This document shows, in pieces, positions 36,023 to 46,898 of a DNA stretch of 64,000 bases. The notes under the pieces were generated by a model. It saw nothing but the letters and a program-made list of their open reading frames with translations. It did not search any database and had not been told where the DNA came from. This DNA is from Chloracidobacterium validum (lineage in GTDB: Bacteria > Acidobacteriota > Blastocatellia > Chloracidobacteriales > Chloracidobacteriaceae), in NCBI RefSeq assembly GCF_018304825.1, contig NZ_CP072649.1, positions 496,001 through 560,000 on the forward strand, in the 5' to 3' direction. Positions within the stretch are counted from its first letter, which is position 1. Each line of letters opens with the position of its first letter. The translations under genes and the position numbers were made by a program.

Positions 36023-37105
36023 TTACCGTGTCGGGGCTTGCGCCACCGTGCTTGATGCCACTACCGTCCGCAAGCTTGCCAGTCCACCTTTGACCGTACT
36101 GGTCAACTTGGCCTGCGCAAACTTCTTTTTTAGGAAGCCGAGTTGTCCGCCAAGCAGGTCGGTTTGGACCCGGATGCTGTAGGCAACGAGTGTCCGCATC
36201 TGGCCGTTGGTGTCAGCCCAGGGAAGCAGCTCGGCAACGACCAGCGCTGCTTCTGTGTAGTGGTTCGCGTACACCAAGCTTGACGCAACGTAGTCGCGCC
36301 CGTCGTCATGCCAGATGACGACGTGGACCAGGGTTGTGACGGGCTTCAAGTCGCCGTATTTCTGGACAGCCCAGTATAAAAACGACTCCGCGCGGTTGGC
36401 GTCCAGGTTTGGGAAGTGCCGCAGCGCCGCGCAAACCGCGGCCTGTCCGGGGCGTAACCGGGACTGTTCGGCCAAGAGGGACGTCGTGGCGCGGCGCGCG
36501 TCAATGGGTTCTTTTTTGTCGGCGTAGGCCGGAAGTCCGGCCAGCCCGTGAGCCGCATACGCTTGAGCGCGCTCGACGAGCATCTGGCGGTACGTGGCCG
36601 CCAACTGACGACGGAACACCAGGGGCGCATCGGCCTGCCGCAAGCGGCTCAGTTGCTCGATTTCAGCAGCACAAAGCTTGACGCCGGCATCGCTTTGGCG
36701 GACGCCGGCCAAGCTCGTCACGAGATCGTCACTAACCGGCAGGGTCGCTACGTCAGCAGGCGTCGGGGTTGGGCTGAAGCGTCCGCAGGCAATGACGCTG
36801 CCACCGTGACGAATGACCTCCAGCGAGCGGTAAGCTTGGAGAAAGGCTTCCGGCGAGGTATCGAGGATGGCCAACGCCTGGGCCGCAATGGTTTTGGGTT
36901 GGGCCGTGGGGAGCGCCTGACTGACGATGCCGCCGCCATGTAAGGTTTCGATTTCACTTGGTTGAAGCTGAAAATCCGCTAACCGATGGTTGGGCTGGGT
37001 ACGCGACAGGACGCTGCGCGGTGGCTGACCGCCGATGAGGCACAATCCGACCAGCAGACTGACCGACCAGTTGGCCAGTCGGCGTGGGGTTGGGTTCGGC
37101 TGCAT
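36023..37105 (-). CDS. Unrecognised 360-aa exported protein
   Basis: N-terminal signal-like segment (residues about 8-32, LANWSVSLLVGLCLIGG). The rest is mainly helical, with Gln/Ala/Leu-rich stretches (ETLHGGGIVSQALP, LRPGQAAVCAALRHFPNLDANRAESFLYWAVQKYG) and a C-terminus rich in Val/Ala. Conserved-looking Cys are at ACGRF and KLCAAEIEQL. No family recognised. ATG 37105 follows AGAGGA. It is isolated: the following minus-strand gene is 155 bases away and the 3' side of the window upstream holds a CRISPR-associated scar. Confidence 0.65.
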   Translation of the reverse strand: MQPNPTPRRLANWSVSLLVGLCLIGGQPPRSVLSRTQPNHRLADFQLQPSEIETLHGGGIVSQALPTAQPKTIAAQALAILDTSPEAFLQAYRSLEVIRHGGSVIACGRFSPTPTPADVATLPVSDDLVTSLAGVRQSDAGVKLCAAEIEQLSRLRQADAPLVFRRQLAATYRQMLVERAQAYAAHGLAGLPAYADKKEPIDARRATTSLLAEQSRLRPGQAAVCAALRHFPNLDANRAESFLYWAVQKYGDLKPVTTLVHVVIWHDDGRDYVASSLVYANHYTEAALVVAELLPWADTNGQMRTLVAYSIRVQTDLLGGQLGFLKKKFAQAKLTSTVKGGLASLRTVVASSTVAQAPTR

Positions 37106-37274
37106 GGTTTGGTTCCTCTCAGGGGGTAGGCCGGCCAAATCAACGTTGAGTTTGTTTATGTGCTTTGCATAGCTAATTCGTTGAGGCTACATCCGTTGAA
37201 CATCGAGGCAACATCGGGTGCAATTTGGTGTAAATCACTGGTTGAATGATGGCTTAGACGGCAGCTAATCTACA

Positions 37275-37565
37275 TAATACACATTATCAGACTCTCCGCA
37301 CCAACACCTCCCCTTGAAAGTAACTGGTGCAAGGCCAAACCAGTGTCTCGCCCAGCGTCTCCGGTGGCAGCTCCATCCCGGCGTCCGCGCTGGCCCAACC
37401 ACTTCATTGTCCAACGCCGCACAGTTGCTCACCACGGCGTATCCCGTAGGTCGTACACGCGACGCCTCGTTTGCTTGGCCTGGCTGCAGAGAGGCGTTGA
37501 CCAGGTCGAAATGCCGGAAACACATCGTTACGGGCAGCGCTGTTCCGCGTAGACTGGTCAGGCAC
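37275..37565 (-). pseudogene. Scar of a second cas10/cmr module
   Basis: Two blocks match the live cas10 (55810-57615) on the minus strand: 37337-37376 resembles 56798-56838, and 37377-37452 resembles 56956-57036 with only a few mismatches in about 76 positions, including TCCAACGCCGCACAGTTGCT exactly. About 120 bases of cas10 are missing between them, and a small deletion shifts the frame (GGACTGATGAAG became GGACAATGAAG). Left of it, 37283-37320 (ATTATCAGACTCT then ACACCTCCCC) resembles the sequence after cmr6 at 50967-51005. The match fades after 37520. It looks like a collapsed duplicate of the cmr operon beside the type I-E array. No function expected. Confidence 0.72.
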
Positions 37566-37824
37566 TCAGTTGCCGTGTTTCGGCGTCCCCGGCTGCCACC
37601 CAGTAACCTGCCGTCCAACGCACTGGACCGATGCTCCCGTAATAACTCAGGGTCAGTAGCCAGCGATGAATGACCCGTGATCTCAGCTAGTGCTGGCACC
37701 CGGATACCAGTCACTGAACACCAGTCACCATACACTGAAGCGCTTTGCGGAAGGTGAGCGATCCCGGCGACCTTTGGCAGCCAGGGACTGCCCTTCCCTC
37801 CCTCCCGATGTTCGCGCCAGTGAC

Positions 37825-40553
37825 GGCTCACCCCCTTGTGTGTGGGGAACAGAAAACTAGTGTAGCGCAGGTTACACCTTGCTCCAGCTCCAGTTCCTCC
37901 AGTTCATCCCCACGTGCGTGGGGAACGGGATCGTCCGGCAAGGGCGCCGGGCCTCGCCGCCGGTTCATCCCCACGTGCGTGGGGAACGGTTGACAGCTCA
38001 TCAGCCATGGCAGCAATTGGTCGGTTCATCCCCACGTGCGTGGGGAACGGTGGTGAGCGCGGAGAGCGAATAGCCGTATATGCGGTTCATCCCCACGTGC
38101 GTGGGGAACGGCCTCGCAAACTCACAAGTTTGCAGTTTGGCGTTGGTTCATCCCCACGTGCGTGGGGAACGGCTTTGTAGCCGTAGATAACGACAATGAG
38201 GGAACGGTTCATCCCCACGTGCGTGGGGAACGGCCGTGTGTCCATAAGTTGTTCTCCTAGTTAGACGGTTCATCCCCACGTGCGTGGGGAACGGGTTTCC
38301 GCCTCAGTCGGCGGCTTCCTCACCGTCGGTTCATCCCCACGTGCGTGGGGAACGGCCGGCGGCGCGTGCCTGTTGAAGGGCGGCAAGCGGTTCATCCCCA
38401 CGTGCGTGGGGAACGGCCTAGATTCACGAAGCGCGGGCGAGTGTTTTACGGTTCATCCCCACGTGCGTGGGGAACGGCCAACCTCAAATTCCTCAGATAC
38501 AATCAAAACCGGTTCATCCCCACGTGCGTGGGGAACGGTTGAGTTAGGAAGGGCATACCAAGCCAAACACCGGTTCATCCCCACGTGCGTGGGGAACGGC
38601 CATGCGGCGCATGGAAGCCTGGAAGATGCGTCGGTTCATCCCCACGTGCGTGGGGAACGGCGTTAGCTCCCGTATCTGGTCGAGGCTGAATCCGGTTCAT
38701 CCCCACGTGCGTGGGGAACGGCACATTTGGCGGCGGAGACTCCCCGGGCGCTACGGTTCATCCCCACGTGCGTGGGGAACGGTCGTTCGGCGGCCCTCCC
38801 ACCAGGTCGTTTTTCGGTTCATCCCCACGTGCGTGGGGAACGGTTTCTCGAGAGGCTGGAAGACGCGGGATTCCCGGTTCATCCCCACGTGCGTGGGGAA
38901 CGGCCCTACCATATTAAGTTACCAGACGAAGCGAACCGGTTCATCCCCACGTGCGTGGGGAACGGGAGCCACGATTCGCTCTCCGCGCCGCACGACGCGG
39001 TTCATCCCCACGTGCGTGGGGAACGGGGCTTCCTTCCGCAACTATCTCAAAGTCAACGACGGTTCATCCCCACGTGCGTGGGGAACGGTGCGGCAACTGA
39101 AAATCGGGCATTCCCAGCAGCGGTTCATCCCCACGTGCGTGGGGAACGGCGCCAAAACCCGGAACCGACCTGCTGGCAGCGCGGTTCATCCCCACGTGCG
39201 TGGGGAACGGGCAGACCGGCGTCGCGGAGGGCATCAAACTGACGGTTCATCCCCACGTGCGTGGGGAACGGAACGTGCCCTTCGTGGCCAGCGCCAGATT
39301 CCGCGGTTCATCCCCACGTGCGTGGGGAACGGCACGACGAGTCTGGGCGGCAGCCATGACGCACCGGTTCATCCCCACGTGCGTGGGGAACGGACCCTTA
39401 CCCATACTACGCTCCTTGACAGTCGCGGTTCATCCCCACGTGCGTGGGGAACGGGCAGGCGTTCCAAGAGGAACCGCCACAACTAGAGGTTCATCCCCAC
39501 GTGCGTGGGGAACGGTTTGTCGCAATCCCTGTCGAAGACAATAAACACGGTTCATCCCCACGTGCGTGGGGAACGGCTCCTGTGCAGCCCGCCAAAACCG
39601 GCGGGCTTCGGTTCATCCCCACGTGCGTGGGGAACGGGGCTACTCAAAGAAAGCCCACACAAAGCAAGCCGGTTCATCCCCACGTGCGTGGGGAACGGAG
39701 CCGGAAGCCGCATTTCGCCACGCCCCTCGACGGTTCATCCCCACGTGCGTGGGGAACGGCCTGGTGCGCCTACTTTTGCGAACTCGTCTGGCGGTTCATC
39801 CCCACGTGCGTGGGGAACGGTGTGGGCGTACGGTGAGCGTGCGCCCGTTTCGCGGTTCATCCCCACGTGCGTGGGGAACGGCGCTGTATCTGGCGCTCAG
39901 TCAGCGCCAGTCGCGGTTCATCCCCACGTGCGTGGGGAACGGCAATTTGCGCGTGCGGAGACTGGCGCAATGAGCGGTTCATCCCCACGTGCGTGGGGAA
40001 CGGATTCGGGGGCGGCGTGGCGCGCGGTATCTCGTCGGTTCATCCCCACGTGCGTGGGGAACGGCGATTGCGCAACAGCTCGAGACGATGACGCAGCGGT
40101 TCATCCCCACGTGCGTGGGGAACGGCGGACTCGAGCCAAACACGCCCGCTGGACACGCGGTTCATCCCCACGTGCGTGGGGAACGGCTGCCTTGCCGACA
40201 CAGGAAAATGTTGAAACCCGGTTCATCCCCACGTGCGTGGGGAACGGCAGCTCGTCCAGTAAGCGCCGCCGCGCAGTCGCGGTTCATCCCCACGTGCGTG
40301 GGGAACGGCTACGCTCCCTAATGGTCGCTTCGTCTGGTAACGGTTCATCCCCACGTGCGTGGGGAACGGGGGCGGGTGGGAGATTGGCAGAAAACTGAAC
40401 ACCGGTTCATCCCCACGTGCGTGGGGAACGGCAGGAAGGCATCGGGACGGGGATGGCGCGCGGCGGTTCATCCCCACGTGCGTGGGGAACGGGGTTCTCA
40501 TCCCGCCGGGTTCACCGGGGGGGGCGGTTCATCCCCACGTGCGTGGGGAACGG
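37825..40553 (-). CRISPR. Type I-E CRISPR array, 44 repeats
   Basis: Forty-four 28-nt repeats start at 37901 and end at 40553 with 61-base period, giving 43 spacers of 32-34 nt; a 45th, decayed repeat is at 37825-37852 after a 48-nt gap. The repeat reads ggttcatccc/cacgtgcgtg/gggaacgg on the plus strand. Its reverse complement begins with GTTCCCCACG and ends GGGGATGAACC, the type I-E pattern, so transcription is on the minus strand and the leader is at the high-coordinate side next to cas2. The decayed copy and the variant first repeat (AGTT instead of GGTT) are at the old, leader-distal end. Cas6e processes such palindromic repeats. Any open frames across the array are artefacts of the repeat. 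Confidence 0.98.
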
Positions 40554-40654
40554 ACTTCTTGGAACCTACAGTAAAGACGTTGGTTGTGGCAACACACAAA
40601 TGCTACCGATTTTTTGACCCAACATCACTAGAAACAATATGCGATTGTCAAAGA
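40554..40654 (-). promoter_or_regulatory. Type I-E leader
   Basis: About 100 AT-rich bases between the newest repeat and the cas2e stop. On the minus strand TTTGACAATC gives a -35-like TTGACA at 40647-40652; a convincing -10 is not evident 17 bases on. Function assigned by position beside the last repeat and cas1/cas2. Confidence 0.55.
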
Positions 40655-41867
<1,213 letters not shown>

Positions 41868-41971
41868 AACGCCATCCGTCTCCGTCAGGTTCACCTAGCG
41901 GTGGTATTCAGTTCAGGTCGTTGCCAGCGGTCCACGGTCCCGGCTGAAGCCGCGCGTCCGTCCGCGGCCCG

Positions 41972-42718
41972 TTACCTGCGAGCCAGCGACAGCAATCCAC
42001 AGCCAAAACCCTTGGCGGAGCCAATGCCAAACTTCAGGGTTTCCACGAAGGCGTCGGGTTGGGTGACGGTCAACCGGCCCTCGAACAACACCGTATGGAT
42101 CGTGAGCGACTGGCCGGTCTTTTCAAGTTTCTTTGCTCCGCCATCCGCTTGAAAAGGGTCGGCTTCAGTCAGGGCCGGAGGCGCTTCACGCCACGCCGTC
42201 CAGTGGCCTTCGTCCACCATCCAAAGCTCACCCTTCGCGACCGAAAATCCGCCCCGGTTGCTTCCGCCAGGAGGATTTCCCTTCCGCACCAGCCACTTGA
42301 ATAACGGTTCCTCACCGTAAATACCGTACCGCTGCCCAGGTTTTCGGTTGCCCTCTGCCTTGTGACAACGGACGGTCGGATTGGCGCGCAATCTGAATCG
42401 GAATTGTTGACCGACGCGAAACTTCGGTTCGAGGGAGCGTTGTTCCACGTGGAGGCTGGCGCCGAGTTCGGCGCGCAGCGGTTCCCAGTTGGGCGCCGTC
42501 AGACTCTGGACGAGCACCGTCACCCACGGGCCGGTCGCGGGTCGCGCCGGTTCGACCCGAAAAAGAACGCGCCCGTTCCCAGCGTGGCGGCCTTCGGCCG
42601 GTCGGTCGCCGGGCGGGAACGCACGCATGATCGCGGCATGCGTATGGTACGGCGTTCTCAGCAACCGAAACACATGGCGATTGGTTGGGTTGAGCGTCAA
42701 TTGGCTGAGGTAGATCAT
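41972..42718 (-). CDS. cas6e: Cas6e (CasE/Cse3), pre-crRNA endonuclease
   Basis: A 248-aa RAMP protein that cuts the type I-E repeat and stays bound to the 3' hairpin of the crRNA in Cascade. PYHTHAAIMRAFPPGD contains the conserved catalytic-region His, and FGIGSAKGFGCGLLSLA is the glycine-rich C-terminal loop. Start ATG 42718 follows GGAGGA and overlaps the cas5e stop as ATGA, so the two are translationally coupled. Length fits the family. Confidence 0.95.
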   Translation of the reverse strand: MIYLSQLTLNPTNRHVFRLLRTPYHTHAAIMRAFPPGDRPAEGRHAGNGRVLFRVEPARPATGPWVTVLVQSLTAPNWEPLRAELGASLHVEQRSLEPKFRVGQQFRFRLRANPTVRCHKAEGNRKPGQRYGIYGEEPLFKWLVRKGNPPGGSNRGGFSVAKGELWMVDEGHWTAWREAPPALTEADPFQADGGAKKLEKTGQSLTIHTVLFEGRLTVTQPDAFVETLKFGIGSAKGFGCGLLSLARR

Positions 42719-43395
42719 GCCGATGCGTCCTCCACTGGCTTGGTCGGTGGACGTGGAATCCATTCCGTGGTGACGAAGCGGGTCATGAAGTGCCGCGCGC
42801 CATGGGCGAAACTGACCGGCACATCGCGCCTCGGCTCACCGTCGCCGGGCGGGCACTCCACCACCAGTCGAACCCGTTCCGGATGGATGACCCGCTTCCC
42901 TCCCGGTGGAACGACCGAAGGGTAGGTCTCCACCACGGTTCTGAGTGGTTCTTCCTTCAATCCGTCAGGGAGATAGAGCGGGAGTCCAGGAGGAAACGAT
43001 TTCCTTCCCAAAAACAGCGGCCACACTGGATTGGCCAGCGCCGCGTGGATGCGGCCAAGCAAGCCAGCATCTCCCTCCAGGCCGACCAGAAAGGCCGCAT
43101 CAGCGAGATAGGCGCGCCGTGAAAGCTCAGTCTTCGTCGCGTAGCGTCCGTTCGGATCGATGTCCTGAATGGTGTGGAAATCAGTTTGAAGCACCCCTTC
43201 GGCATCCACCCGGACGGCCATGGTGAGGGCGGCCAGATCGGCGACTGACGCCGTTCGATCCCGGCCGAGCGCCGCGCCAATCAGACCGATCATGCCGCTT
43301 TTGGTCGGCTCGCGTTCGGTATCGCGTTCCTGGAACCGGCTCCGCGACCCCCAGGACTGCAGCGGGGCGACACACCGGATGAGCAAACACGTCAT
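42715..43395 (-). CDS. cas5e: Cas5e (CasD), Cascade subunit
   Basis: A 226-aa RAMP protein that caps the 5' handle of the crRNA in type I-E Cascade. LIRCVAPLQSWGSRSRFQERDTEREPTKSGMIGLIGAALGR is the family's opening (a long conserved run, with LQSWG and the PTKSG motif as key residues). HTIQDIDPNGRYATKTELSRRAYL and SRRAYLADAAFLVGLEG follow. ATG 43395 overlaps the cas7e stop by four bases. Complete and of normal length. Confidence 0.95.
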   Translation of the reverse strand: MTCLLIRCVAPLQSWGSRSRFQERDTEREPTKSGMIGLIGAALGRDRTASVADLAALTMAVRVDAEGVLQTDFHTIQDIDPNGRYATKTELSRRAYLADAAFLVGLEGDAGLLGRIHAALANPVWPLFLGRKSFPPGLPLYLPDGLKEEPLRTVVETYPSVVPPGGKRVIHPERVRLVVECPPGDGEPRRDVPVSFAHGARHFMTRFVTTEWIPRPPTKPVEDASA

Positions 43396-44618
43396 GCCGC
43401 CTCCTGTGCTGTCAGTCGAGATTGGACCGTCTCGACAACCTGGGTGATCAAGTCCTGCAGGCCAACCGGGTTTTCAACCATGTCCAACGTGGTGCAGGTC
43501 AGATCCTGGAGGATGCCGGCGCTCCCGTACGCTCGTTTGAGCTTCTCGAAGTAGGCCCCCAGATTGGCTGCCGAACGAGTCAGCAAATCTTCGCCATCCT
43601 TTCGACCGGGTCGGACGGGGGTCAGAAAAGCGTTCGCCAGCGACCACGGCGCGCCACCTTCCCGCGCGAGAACCCGGATGTAGGCCGGAGGATTGTGGGC
43701 CGCCATCGAATTCTGTTTTCCGCTGGGAATCGCCAGCGCCGATGCCTCGAGAAAGCCCCCGATCGCTCCCACGACTTGTTCCACGTCATGGGCAAGGTTT
43801 TCGGCGAGCTTATCCACGTTGACTAGGGCGTAGCGATAATAGGTCGCGCTGTTGTACTCGACCGTTCCTAACATGCCCGATCCGGCGTCTTCGTCCCGAT
43901 CCTCGGCCTTGAGATCGTCAACCGCCGTGTAAAAATCCATTTCCATCTCGACTTCATTGGTCGAGATGGCGTGGGCCACCTGACAGGCGGCGTCAACATT
44001 GAGGTTTTTTCCGTCGGCGACCATGCGCCCAAACATGGCCACGTCGGCGGCATAAGCCGGTCCAAACACCCCGGCCAAATCTTTCTGAATGGGTTCCGGA
44101 ATCGCGGCCCTTTGCTCGCGCTTGGCTTTCGCCCCACTTGACTTTTTTTCGGTTTCGGTGGTCGGTGTTTCTTCGGTAGGGATGCTGGCTAACGCCTGGG
44201 CATGGTTATCGGCAACGTCAATCAGTTTTTTAATCTCGCGCTCCCCCAAAAACAGGAGGTATTGCGTGAGCTTCATCGTCTGCCCCGTTTGCTTGCTTTC
44301 CTTGCTGTCGAGTTTGAAACTCAGCCCTCTGAGCGCGTTTTGGGCAATGTGTGCGGCGACCTGACCAGCGTGTCCCCTGGTTGTCAAACCGTCCACCAGG
44401 CGATCAAACAGGCGTTTTGTTCTGACCCCGACCGAACCCTGGTGGGACTCAACCGCTGCCTTGAAGGCTGGATGACGGCGGATGCTCCGCTTGAGGCACT
44501 GGCTGGAAATCCGGGCGCGCCGGTAGCCACCGAACACACAGGTTTTGGGCGTGTTCGTGTCGTCGCGGTTGAGATTCGAGGGAGCAAAGTTTTGCAGCAT
44601 GTGAATTTCAATGAACAT
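43392..44618 (-). CDS. cas7e: Cas7e (CasC/Cse4), Cascade backbone
   Basis: A 408-aa RAMP protein, six copies of which form the Cascade backbone along the spacer. The N-terminus EIHMLQNFAPSNLNRDDTN, followed by CVFGGYRRARISSQCLKRSIR, is the family signature. YRYALVNVDKLAENL and AFLTPVRPGRKDGEDLL are further conserved. The start is ATG 44618 after AAAGGA, as a longer frame upstream lacks homology. A Lys/Glu/Thr-rich insertion (residues about 150-185, ETPTTETEKKSSGAKAKR) is an unusual disordered loop. Confidence 0.95.
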   Translation of the reverse strand: MFIEIHMLQNFAPSNLNRDDTNTPKTCVFGGYRRARISSQCLKRSIRRHPAFKAAVESHQGSVGVRTKRLFDRLVDGLTTRGHAGQVAAHIAQNALRGLSFKLDSKESKQTGQTMKLTQYLLFLGEREIKKLIDVADNHAQALASIPTEETPTTETEKKSSGAKAKREQRAAIPEPIQKDLAGVFGPAYAADVAMFGRMVADGKNLNVDAACQVAHAISTNEVEMEMDFYTAVDDLKAEDRDEDAGSGMLGTVEYNSATYYRYALVNVDKLAENLAHDVEQVVGAIGGFLEASALAIPSGKQNSMAAHNPPAYIRVLAREGGAPWSLANAFLTPVRPGRKDGEDLLTRSAANLGAYFEKLKRAYGSAGILQDLTCTTLDMVENPVGLQDLITQVVETVQSRLTAQEAA

Positions 44619-44634
44619 GGCAGGTATCGTCCTT

Positions 44635-45183
44635 TCATGGATGGTCTTGGAACAGGATGGGTCTGGTGGACGCGGTGACGGACTCGGTAGCCTCCGGTTC
44701 AGGTTCGTCCAGCGGCGACCAGAAATCCTTCGCCCACCGGAGCTGTACCCTTTTTTCCGGGTGATGCCACCCCGTGAGGTCAAGTAGCAATTTTTTGTAA
44801 TCCACGCCAATTTCCCGACTTTTCAGCAGGGAAACGGCGTGCCGCAGGTGGCTTCCAAGGTCGTCCTCGTGAGCGTTGAGCAGGGCTTGAAAGCGCTTGG
44901 CCGTGCTTTCCGTTTCGCGTTTTGGGTCAAGCCGAAGAAAGGTTTTCCCAAACGACTCACCGGCTCGTGGTGGAAGATGGTTCAAGCCAAACAATGCCGC
45001 GATGAGGAAATACCACCGCGCCTCATACGCCTTGTCCGGCAGGAACGGCACGACGTACGGGTACATCTCCACCACCCCATGGTCGTGTCCCAGCCCGCGT
45101 CTGAGCCGAGCCAGCGCGGCGCGGTCTTCACGCAGGGATTCAAGCTTGTCAACGAATCTGTGAATTTGGTCGGTCATCATCAT
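44635..45183 (-). CDS. cse2: Cse2 (CasB), Cascade small subunit
   Basis: A 182-aa helical small subunit, two copies of which bind the displaced strand in Cascade. ALARLRRGLGHDHGVVEMYPYVVPFLP and ESFGKTFLRL are typical, with HLRHAVSLLKSREIGVDY and WAKDFW near the end. Three tandem ATGs (45183, 45180, 45177) follow GGAG; the third has the best spacing. It lies 34 bases after cas8e and 16 before cas7e. Confidence 0.93.
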   Translation of the reverse strand: MMMTDQIHRFVDKLESLREDRAALARLRRGLGHDHGVVEMYPYVVPFLPDKAYEARWYFLIAALFGLNHLPPRAGESFGKTFLRLDPKRETESTAKRFQALLNAHEDDLGSHLRHAVSLLKSREIGVDYKKLLLDLTGWHHPEKRVQLRWAKDFWSPLDEPEPEATESVTASTRPILFQDHP

Positions 45184-45217
45184 GGGCTCCGTATGGCAGT
45201 CGGTCTGGTGGGGACGG

Positions 45218-46807
45218 TCACCGCGTTGTTTCCGTCATGGTTTTGCGCAACCGTTTCAGCATGGCTTCGCCTTCGGCGCGCCCTTTCAGTTCCCGGGCCG
45301 TGCGTCCCAGGCAGTTATCCATGGACGCCGAAAAGGTTGCTTCACAGATGGCAAAGACTTCTTTGCGCCAGCCTTTGGCGAGCGCATCGAGGTCGGCGTC
45401 AGGCGGATCTTCGGGCAAGTCTTGGAGCGCCTGGAGAAACCGACGGAATGGAATGTCCAGACGTGACCAATAAAGCGGAGCAACGCCAAGCGCCGTGACG
45501 AACTGCGTGACGGCTTTCCCATCGGCCTTGCGCGTTCCATCGGTCAGGCAAACTTCAGCGACTTTGCGGGAGGCGCGAATCAGGTTCTGCTCGACCGATT
45601 CGGTAAGCTCAACGGCGTCACGTAGTTCGCGGACAGCTTCAATTTTGGTCAGAAGCGACCGGGGAACGGGCATGGTCTCCTGCCGCCACACCAGTGGGTT
45701 GCCCTGGTCATAGGCCAGCCCAAACAACATGCACTCGAACTTCTTTTCGGTGGGAATGAACGCTTTCCTGGCAAGGTTGGCGGCAAAGTCGAAAGCTTGT
45801 GGTCGTTTGCTGGACGTTTCCTGCCCTCCCTCGACGAAGCCAAACAGTGCGGCACTGTCCCGCCACAAAGCCCGGTCAGGACTCAACTGAACGGGAACAA
45901 AACGCATGCCGTCCTTTTCCTTGCGGCGGACGTAGGCAAACATCGGCTCCGTGACGATGTCTGCCACCGTGCACGCTTGCCCAAAGTACATATCCCGAAC
46001 AAACACCCGGTTTCCCTGCTCGACGGGGATCAGCCGGATGTGCCGGGACATCCAGGTCAGGTAGTCCAGGTAACCGTCTGGAACGAGAGATTCCTTGTGA
46101 GGCCAGAACTTCTTTCGGTTATTTGCGCTGCCACGTTCCCAAATCGGCAGGTCGTCACCTAACCTTGGGATGGGATGGTTATCCCGGTAAATCAACAGGT
46201 TGAGCAGCAAGGTCTCGAACACGGTGTCTCCACGGAGCAGGGTGACCACGCCGGGAGCCAATGGCGCGCCCGAAAGATATGGATGCTCGCCGAACAGGTT
46301 ACTGGTGACGCCTTTCCCCCCAGCGAGCGCAAACGCCTGGGCGGCCAACAGTCCGCGGGCTGCCTCGGCCGGCGTGAACCAACGCTCGCCATCTTCCGCG
46401 GGGTGGTTGAAGAACATCCGCAAATGCTGGATGAATAGACGCGATAGGGGCGTGGGTTCCTTCACCTCAAATCCCGCCGTCTGAAAAAACGGTTCGGTCT
46501 CGGAAAACAGGTCAAAGCGGTCTTGCCACGTGGTTAGGTAGTTATCCATCGGCGTTTGGTGAAAGTTTCGGTGCTGCCAGCCTGTGTGCCAGTCACGCTC
46601 GCTCTGCGGCCCGTCAATGGCGCGGTGAACGATGGCGAGCAGCAGGCGGTACAGTGCCGCGTTGACCAGGGGGCTTTCGTCCTCGATGGCGCGAAGTTCA
46701 TGTGCTCGCTGAAACACCTCCCGCAGGGATAGCTCAACTTGCGTGCCATTCAGCAACGAACAAGGAATCCAAGGTTGAATAACAAGGTTGAATGAAGGCA
46801 TGAACAT
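45218..46807 (-). CDS. cas8e: Cas8e (Cse1/CasA), Cascade large subunit
   Basis: A 529-aa large subunit that reads the PAM and recruits Cas3. NLVIQPWIPC opens the protein as in all Cse1 proteins; REVFQRAHELRAIEDESPLVNAALYRLLLAIVHRA is the conserved first helices, and GWLGGPGVTSN-like AGGKGVTSNLFGEHPYLSG follows in the zinc-less L1 region. The C-terminal four-helix bundle runs from about residue 390 (LLTKIEAVRELRDAVEL). Start 46807 or 46801. Ninety-one bases separate it from cas3 upstream. Confidence 0.94.
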   Translation of the reverse strand: MFMPSFNLVIQPWIPCSLLNGTQVELSLREVFQRAHELRAIEDESPLVNAALYRLLLAIVHRAIDGPQSERDWHTGWQHRNFHQTPMDNYLTTWQDRFDLFSETEPFFQTAGFEVKEPTPLSRLFIQHLRMFFNHPAEDGERWFTPAEAARGLLAAQAFALAGGKGVTSNLFGEHPYLSGAPLAPGVVTLLRGDTVFETLLLNLLIYRDNHPIPRLGDDLPIWERGSANNRKKFWPHKESLVPDGYLDYLTWMSRHIRLIPVEQGNRVFVRDMYFGQACTVADIVTEPMFAYVRRKEKDGMRFVPVQLSPDRALWRDSAALFGFVEGGQETSSKRPQAFDFAANLARKAFIPTEKKFECMLFGLAYDQGNPLVWRQETMPVPRSLLTKIEAVRELRDAVELTESVEQNLIRASRKVAEVCLTDGTRKADGKAVTQFVTALGVAPLYWSRLDIPFRRFLQALQDLPEDPPDADLDALAKGWRKEVFAICEATFSASMDNCLGRTARELKGRAEGEAMLKRLRKTMTETTR

Positions 46808-46898
46808 ACCTCTGGCTGGAGGCTACCGGTTACCGGCAGCCAGGAAAAATGGTTACGCTTCTTCAGGGCGTGATCATTAATTTTTGCAACATAAAGAT

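Noticed and set aside
37265-37831. 188-aa minus-strand frame beside the type I-E array
   Set aside because: It is a chance frame through the decayed cas10 fragment; the similarity to cas10 is out of frame.
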